A stretch of DNA of 64,000 nucleotides, taken from positions 3,239,419 through 3,303,418 of the forward strand of contig CAXXFB010000001.1 in the NCBI GenBank assembly GCA_963674545.2, written 5' to 3'. This document shows, in pieces, positions 60,096 through 64,000 of the stretch. The translations under genes and the position numbers were made by a program. The notes beneath the pieces were generated by a model. That model worked only from the letters and a program-made list of their open reading frames with translations, searched no databases and was not told where the DNA came from. The stretch is from JABGQS01 sp963674545 (GTDB taxonomy: Bacteria; Bacillota; Clostridia; Christensenellales; SZUA-584). Position 1 is the first letter of the stretch; the number at the start of each line of letters is the position of its first letter.

Positions 60096-61037
60096 TTATT
60101 TATTCAGAGCTTTTTTGACGTCATCAGCAATTCTTTCAGGTGTAAAGCCGAAGAAATCAAGAAGCGTCTGATAATCAAGTGTTGAGAAACCGAATCTGTC
60201 CATAACAGCTATAGGCACCACCGGACCTTGATATATTCCTGCAAGAGCCTGGCAAACAGTACTGTTTAGGCCGCCAATTATTGAGTGCTCTTCGGCGGTT
60301 ATTACTGCCTTCATGCCTTTGGTGAAGCTTCTTATATATTCATTATCAAGAGGTTTGTGGGTGCTGACATTGAGTACTTTTAGCGATATACCTTCTTTTT
60401 CCAGCATATCAGCCGCTTCAAGCGCAAGCGATACCATAATGCCGCCGGCGAAAATAACTGCGTCTGTTCCTTCGCGCATCGTATATATCTTGCCGATCTC
60501 GAATTTCTCATTCGGGTCTGTCAACACAGGCAGATCGTCTCTGTTTATACGGAAATACACAGGACCGTAATGGTCTACTACAGCGTCGAGCATGTTGCTG
60601 ACCTGGTTCGCATCCACTGGCTCTAAGACTACCATGCCGGGTATCGTACGCATGAGGGCGATATCTTCTATAGACTGGTGTGTAGCGCCGTCCCCGTAGT
60701 CAGAAAGGCCGCTGCTGGAGCCACAGATCTTGACGTTTAGTCCAGCCGTGCCTATGCTCTGGCGAATCTGCTCATAACAGCGTGCTGCAGAAAACATCGC
60801 AAACGAATGGAAAAAAGGAATTTTTCCAGTGAGGGAGAGGCCTCCTGCGAATGAAGCCATGTTGGCCTCTGCAATGTTCATCTCGAAAAACCTGTCCGGA
60901 TACTCCGCTTCGAACATACAGCTCATGGTCGATTTGCCAAGGTCAGCTTCAAGAGCTACTATGTTTTTATTTACTGCGCCCAGTTCGACAAGCTTTTTGC
61001 CGTATGCGTTTCTAATGCTTTGTTTATTCATAATCAT
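60096..61037 (-). CDS. Transketolase, C-terminal subunit
   Basis: A 313-residue split transketolase subunit with the pyrimidine-binding and C-terminal domains (LEADLGKSTMSCMFEAEYPDRFFEMNIAEANMASFAGGL with the catalytic Glu, and GLSDYGDGATHQSIEDIALMRTIPGM). It needs the N-terminal subunit, whose gene lies just upstream on this strand with an 11-base gap. Split enzymes of this type serve the pentose pathway but also special pathways, for example for apiose or sulfoquinovose. Confidence 0.92.
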   Translation of the reverse strand: MIMNKQSIRNAYGKKLVELGAVNKNIVALEADLGKSTMSCMFEAEYPDRFFEMNIAEANMASFAGGLSLTGKIPFFHSFAMFSAARCYEQIRQSIGTAGLNVKICGSSSGLSDYGDGATHQSIEDIALMRTIPGMVVLEPVDANQVSNMLDAVVDHYGPVYFRINRDDLPVLTDPNEKFEIGKIYTMREGTDAVIFAGGIMVSLALEAADMLEKEGISLKVLNVSTHKPLDNEYIRSFTKGMKAVITAEEHSIIGGLNSTVCQALAGIYQGPVVPIAVMDRFGFSTLDYQTLLDFFGFTPERIADDVKKALNK

Positions 61038-61048
61038 TCTCCTTACCT

Positions 61049-61873
61049 TCAGATGCAGCTTTCAAGCTCGGCTACTGCGGCATCGAAATCCTGACAGTTC
61101 ATGATCCCGTTGTGGAATGCAGGTACGTTTTCTGCAAGGGATATGCCTTTGCCTTTAACAGTGTTTGCAATTATCATGACCGGGCCGTTAGTTTCATCAG
61201 CGTCATCAAGAGCTTTTACTATCTCGTCCATGTTATGCCCGTCTATCTCAATAGTGTGCCATCCAAAAGCGTCCCACTTTCCACGGATGTCTCCGATGCA
61301 ATGACGGTCTGCAATACAACCTGTGGATTCAAGACCGTTTTTGTCTAATATCGCAACTAGGTTATCAAGCCCAAAGCATGCAGCTGCAGTTGCAGCTTCC
61401 CACACCTGGCCTTCAGCGATCTCGCCATCACCGAGTATTACATATACATTTGAATCGATACCGTCCATCTTAAGCCCCTGAGCACAGCCGGCTGCCAGGG
61501 ATATTCCCTGCGCAAGAGAACCCGTATTGCCTTCGATGCCCGGTGTTTTTCTCATATCCGGGTGTCCCTGAAGCATTGAACCGAGCTGTTTTGCCTTGAA
61601 AAGCTCCTCTTCCGGGAAAACTCCGAGTATCGCAAGAGCCGCGTACTGGGTGTAGGCTGCATGTCCTTTGCTTAAAAAGAACCTGTCACGCTCCGGCCAC
61701 TTGGTGTCTGTAGGGTCATATTTCATCTTGTGAAAATAAAGTGCTGCGGTGATATCGGCTATAGACAACGATCCGCCGAAATGTCCTTTCTTTTCCGGCC
61801 CTATCATTTTTGTAACATAAAGCCTTATCAGCGCTGCTTTCTTTTTCAGCATTTCAATATCTGCTTTTTTCAT
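61049..61873 (-). CDS. Transketolase, N-terminal subunit
   Basis: A 274-residue subunit with the thiamine-diphosphate domain (GHFGGSLSIADITAALYF, LSKGHAAYTQYAAL, GSLAQGISLAAGCA, GDGEIAEGQVWEAA and the NG element in DKNGLESTG). It pairs with the C-terminal subunit. The gene begins two bases past the end of the alcohol dehydrogenase gene. Confidence 0.93.
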   Translation of the reverse strand: MKKADIEMLKKKAALIRLYVTKMIGPEKKGHFGGSLSIADITAALYFHKMKYDPTDTKWPERDRFFLSKGHAAYTQYAALAILGVFPEEELFKAKQLGSMLQGHPDMRKTPGIEGNTGSLAQGISLAAGCAQGLKMDGIDSNVYVILGDGEIAEGQVWEAATAAACFGLDNLVAILDKNGLESTGCIADRHCIGDIRGKWDAFGWHTIEIDGHNMDEIVKALDDADETNGPVMIIANTVKGKGISLAENVPAFHNGIMNCQDFDAAVAELESCI

Positions 61874-61875
61874 GG

Positions 61876-62906
61876 CTATTCCTCCTCAAATACTATTTCA
61901 GCCTTTACCAGGTCATCATTGCCTGCGGCCAGATATTCAAACATCTCGGGTGCTTCTTCTATGGATATACGCTTTCCGACTAACAAATCAGTATTTATAC
62001 CCATATCTTCCATCTCGTATATAGTATTACCAAACTCTTTATGAGAATATGTATAGGTTCCGTATATCGTTATTTCACGGGTTACAACGCTTTGCATATC
62101 AAGTACTATTTCTTTTTTTGAGTTGCCGACCCATACGCACTCTCCGCCAAGCCTTAAACAGTCTATTGCTGTTTTTACCGGTTTATCCGCACCGACTGCT
62201 TCAAGAGAAACCTCGGCGCCAAGTCCGTCCGTCAGCTTTCTGACTTCCTCTACGATATCCACTGTTGCAGGATTGAATACATAGTCCGCACCGACTTTTT
62301 TTGCGAATTCAAGCCTGTTTTCGCTGAGGTCAGCTACGATAATGATGCCGGCTTTCCTGGCTTTTAGTACTGAGACTATAAGAAGCCCTATAGTGCCTGA
62401 ACCAACTACCAAAACGCTTTTGCCTTCAACGCTGCCGGCCTTATCTACTGCGCATTTCGCAACAGCAAGCGGTTCAATAAAAGCGCCGTCCACATAACTC
62501 ATACTATCAGGCATTTTATAGAGCAGCTTTGCAGGGACGCTGACGTACTGCGCCATAGCTCCGTCTCTGTCGAACACTCCTAGAAATTTCTTATTAAGGC
62601 AAAGATGTGTCCGGCCCTGTTTGCAATAAAAGCATTCGCCGCAGAATATTGACGGCTGAACGACGACGCGGTCTCCCTTTTTCCATCCGGAAACACCGCT
62701 GCCTACGGCTTCGACCTGCCCGGAAAATTCGTGGCCCATTATTACGCCGGGAGCCCTTCTGCCCGTTCCGCCAAGATATCCGTGGGTATCGCTTCCGCAG
62801 ATACCGCTTGCACGAACTTTGACGAGTGCGTCAAATTCGCCGATTTCGGGAACGGGAACTTCTTCGACTGCAAGATCTTTGGCCCCTTGTATACAAGCGC
62901 TTTCAT
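61876..62906 (-). CDS. Zinc-dependent sugar/polyol dehydrogenase with a frameshift near its start
   Basis: A medium-chain dehydrogenase of about 344 codons. The catalytic zinc site (SGICGSDTHGYLGG, GHEFSGQVEAVG), the four structural-zinc cysteines (CGECFYCKQGRTHLC) and the nucleotide-binding VLVVGSGTIGLLI are present. The natural start is ATG at 62906 behind GGAGG, giving MKALVYKG. The frame then breaks at the CCCC run in 62883-62886 (GGGG on the coding strand): one base appears missing, after which AKDLAVEEVPVPEIGEFDALV continues in another frame. The longest open frame begins only at 62739. The likely substrate is a sugar alcohol of the same pathway as the transketolase. Confidence 0.85.
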
Positions 62907-62933
62907 TATTTAACCTCCTAAAACTAAGTTTAT

Positions 62934-63496
62934 TTAAAATTTTCTGTATACGTAGTTTACTGACATCAGATATACTTTTTCTGATGTTTCATTTATAAAT
63001 CTGTGTATGTGTCTCGAATCAAGGTAAGGCAGAGTCACCTTCCTTGAGCTCATAGGGAATACCCTTGTAAATGAGCTTTATAGTTCCCTTTATAACGAAG
63101 ATAAACTCCTCTGCATCATGAGTGAAGTCTTTGGTCTGACCCGGTAGTACTTCCATCATGAAAGGGGAGATGGCCCTTGTCTTGTAACCCGTAGTAAGCG
63201 GGATAAGGGTATATCCGTCTTCCTGCTCGGAAGTATCTTCGTGAAGCTCCTGCCTGTGTATGACTATGTCGCCGTCACCTTCAGCTTTCGGTTCCGGTTT
63301 TTAAGATTAAGAGCCTGAGTAATTATCGAAGTCGAGAGCAGATGCAAGTGTTTGAAGCGTTGCAAACGGCCGGAACACGGTCTGATCTTTCCAGTTTTGA
63401 CAGATAACTCAAGGATAGAGCGGTTTTTTTAGAGAGCCCTTCAAGCGTATATCCTTTTTTCTGACGGTGCTTTTTGATGAACAGTCCTATTTTCAT
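62934..63496 (-). pseudogene. XRE-cupin regulator interrupted by several frameshifts
   Basis: The pieces of one gene can be read in successive frames. An XRE helix-turn-helix starts at ATG 63496, 7 bases after GAGG (MKIGLFIKKHRQKKGYTLEG, TALSLSYLSKLERSDRVP). After a +1 shift comes PFATLQTLASALDFD, then ITQALNLK in another frame. The cupin part follows (KPEPKAEGDGDIVIHRQELH, DFTHDAEEFIFVIKGTIKLIYKG, EGDSA), and a last shift leads to YLDSRHIHRF and the end at 62934. Intact proteins of this type repress sugar or amino acid operons. It lies 27 bases before the dehydrogenase gene, so it probably regulates that operon. Whether it is truly broken or just badly sequenced cannot be told here. Confidence 0.75.
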
Positions 63497-63774
63497 ATTC
63501 ATACCTCGATTATCATTATAGTATAAAAATAGCACGAATATTTATAAAAAGCAAGTAATAATTCTACTAAAAGTAAAATAATTATCCTTGTTATATAATT
63601 AACAAACTTTTACTGACGCTTCTTCATATTATATATATGGTGTAGTAACAAATATTAAAATAATTCTTTTTTTAGCATCCGGGCAGGAATATTAAAAAGA
63701 ACGGCGAATATAGTTAGTCTAACCTATTTAAAACGTTTCAAATAATCTGAACTATCTACCAAGAAGAGGTAATC
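63497..63774. other. Divergent control region
   Basis: An AT-rich stretch of 278 bases between the XRE-cupin gene (minus) and the LacI gene (plus). The only element I can name is the LacI-type core TTAAAACGTTTC at 63728-63739. Confidence 0.5.
63728..63739. promoter_or_regulatory. LacI-type operator core
   Basis: TTAAAACGTTTC is the exact reverse complement of GAAACGTTTTAA at 29922-29933. Both lie shortly upstream of LacI-family genes, 36 bases before the TTG start here. Confidence 0.5.
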
Positions 63775-64000
63775 TTGAGAGTAACGATCAAAGACATTGC
63801 GAATATGGCTGGAGTATCTGTGGCGACAGCGTCGATGGCACTTAATAACGGCCGGGTGTAAATGATGATACCAGGCAGAAGGTTCTTGACATAGCCTCCA
63901 AGCTGCATTACAGGCCGAACCATTCGGCACGCAGCCTAATAACAAAAAAGAGCGGGTGTATAGGCTTGTGGTCACTAGTATAAGAAACCCGTTTTTTGCA
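63775..64000 (+). pseudogene. LacI-family regulator, frameshifted and cut by the window end
   Basis: The TTG start at 63775 follows AAGAGG. The LacI helix-turn-helix VTIKDIANMAGVSVATASMALNNGRV is followed by a stop near 63860. One frame away the protein continues as NDDTRQKVLDIASKLHYRPNHSARSLITKKSGCIGL. After a second shift near 63969 (one G missing) it continues as VVTSIRNPFFA up to the window end. The conserved hinge and start of the effector domain show a full gene was intended. It may be broken or misread. Confidence 0.75.

Noticed and set aside
60096..61873. 1-deoxy-D-xylulose-5-phosphate synthase
   Set aside because: The enzyme is split into two subunits in the transketolase manner and lies in a sugar operon; DXS is a single long protein.

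Overview
The window looks like chromosomal DNA of an anaerobic, low-to-moderate-GC member of the Bacillota (Clostridia-like). The signs are strong AGGAGG-type ribosome binding sites, intrinsic hairpin/T-run terminators, sigma-A-like promoters, oxygen-sensitive Fe-S and radical-SAM proteins, a ferredoxin-linked membrane complex, and the Mrp-type antiporter modules common in fermenters. I saw no tRNA or rRNA genes, CRISPR arrays, insertion sequences or prophage genes.

Layout. (1) 1-2614: the 3' end of a sensor kinase gene and a REC/HD-GYP response regulator. (2) 2723-6914: the AmmeMemoRadiSam pair, a NapH-like ferredoxin membrane protein with a small partner, and a DUF2202 lipoprotein. (3) 6984-7246: a structured non-coding RNA of unknown family with its own promoter and terminator. 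(4) 7298-12523: a trehalose module holding a trehalose-6-P synthase/phosphatase fusion, a GH65 phosphorylase and beta-phosphoglucomutase. (5) 12559-15037 (minus strand): methyltransferase, MscS channel, YwaF-like membrane protein. (6) 15429-19117: a CASTOR/POLLUX-like channel and an SH3/endonuclease-exonuclease-phosphatase lipoprotein. (7) 19408-29611: the most striking locus, a phosphonate-envelope cluster. It has two membrane alkaline-phosphatase-superfamily proteins, a YidC-glycerophosphotransferase fusion, phosphonopyruvate decarboxylase, a LicC/PntC-like nucleotidyltransferase, a cytidylyltransferase-PEP mutase fusion, a phosphonoacetaldehyde-reductase-like Fe-alcohol dehydrogenase and a small membrane protein. 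The gene set predicts 2-hydroxyethylphosphonate that is CMP-activated and attached to a surface polymer.

(8) 29901-41936: a LacI-type regulator fused to a MalE-like binding-protein domain, palindromic operator candidates, an RbsABC-type sugar transporter, and a rare-sugar set (mutarotase, lyxose-isomerase-like enzyme, LarA-like DUF2088 enzyme, two SDRs, a cyclase-family hydrolase). (9) 41994-44126 (minus): a membrane PAS-GGDEF-HD-GYP protein. (10) 44307-55367: an ArsR-type regulator with an operator-like repeat on its promoter, then a 13-gene Mbx/Mbs-type energy-converting complex. Its catalytic subunit has lost the complete NiFe ligand set, and its ferredoxin subunit is fused to a GltD/NfnB-like FAD-NADPH module. 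(11) 55441-56382: an unrecognised Rossmann-like protein. (12) 56486-62906 (minus): DUF4432 and SDR genes, then a carbohydrate operon with a methylmalonate-semialdehyde-type dehydrogenase, split transketolase and zinc alcohol dehydrogenase. (13) 62880-64000: the alcohol dehydrogenase 5' end, an XRE-cupin regulator and a second LacI regulator all carry frameshifts. At least six indels fall in 1.1 kb, which suggests poor sequence quality there or local decay.

Themes that tie the window together are cell-envelope modification (phosphonate locus, channels, lipoproteins), import and catabolism of uncommon sugars under LacI control, cyclic-di-GMP turnover, and ferredoxin-based energy conservation.
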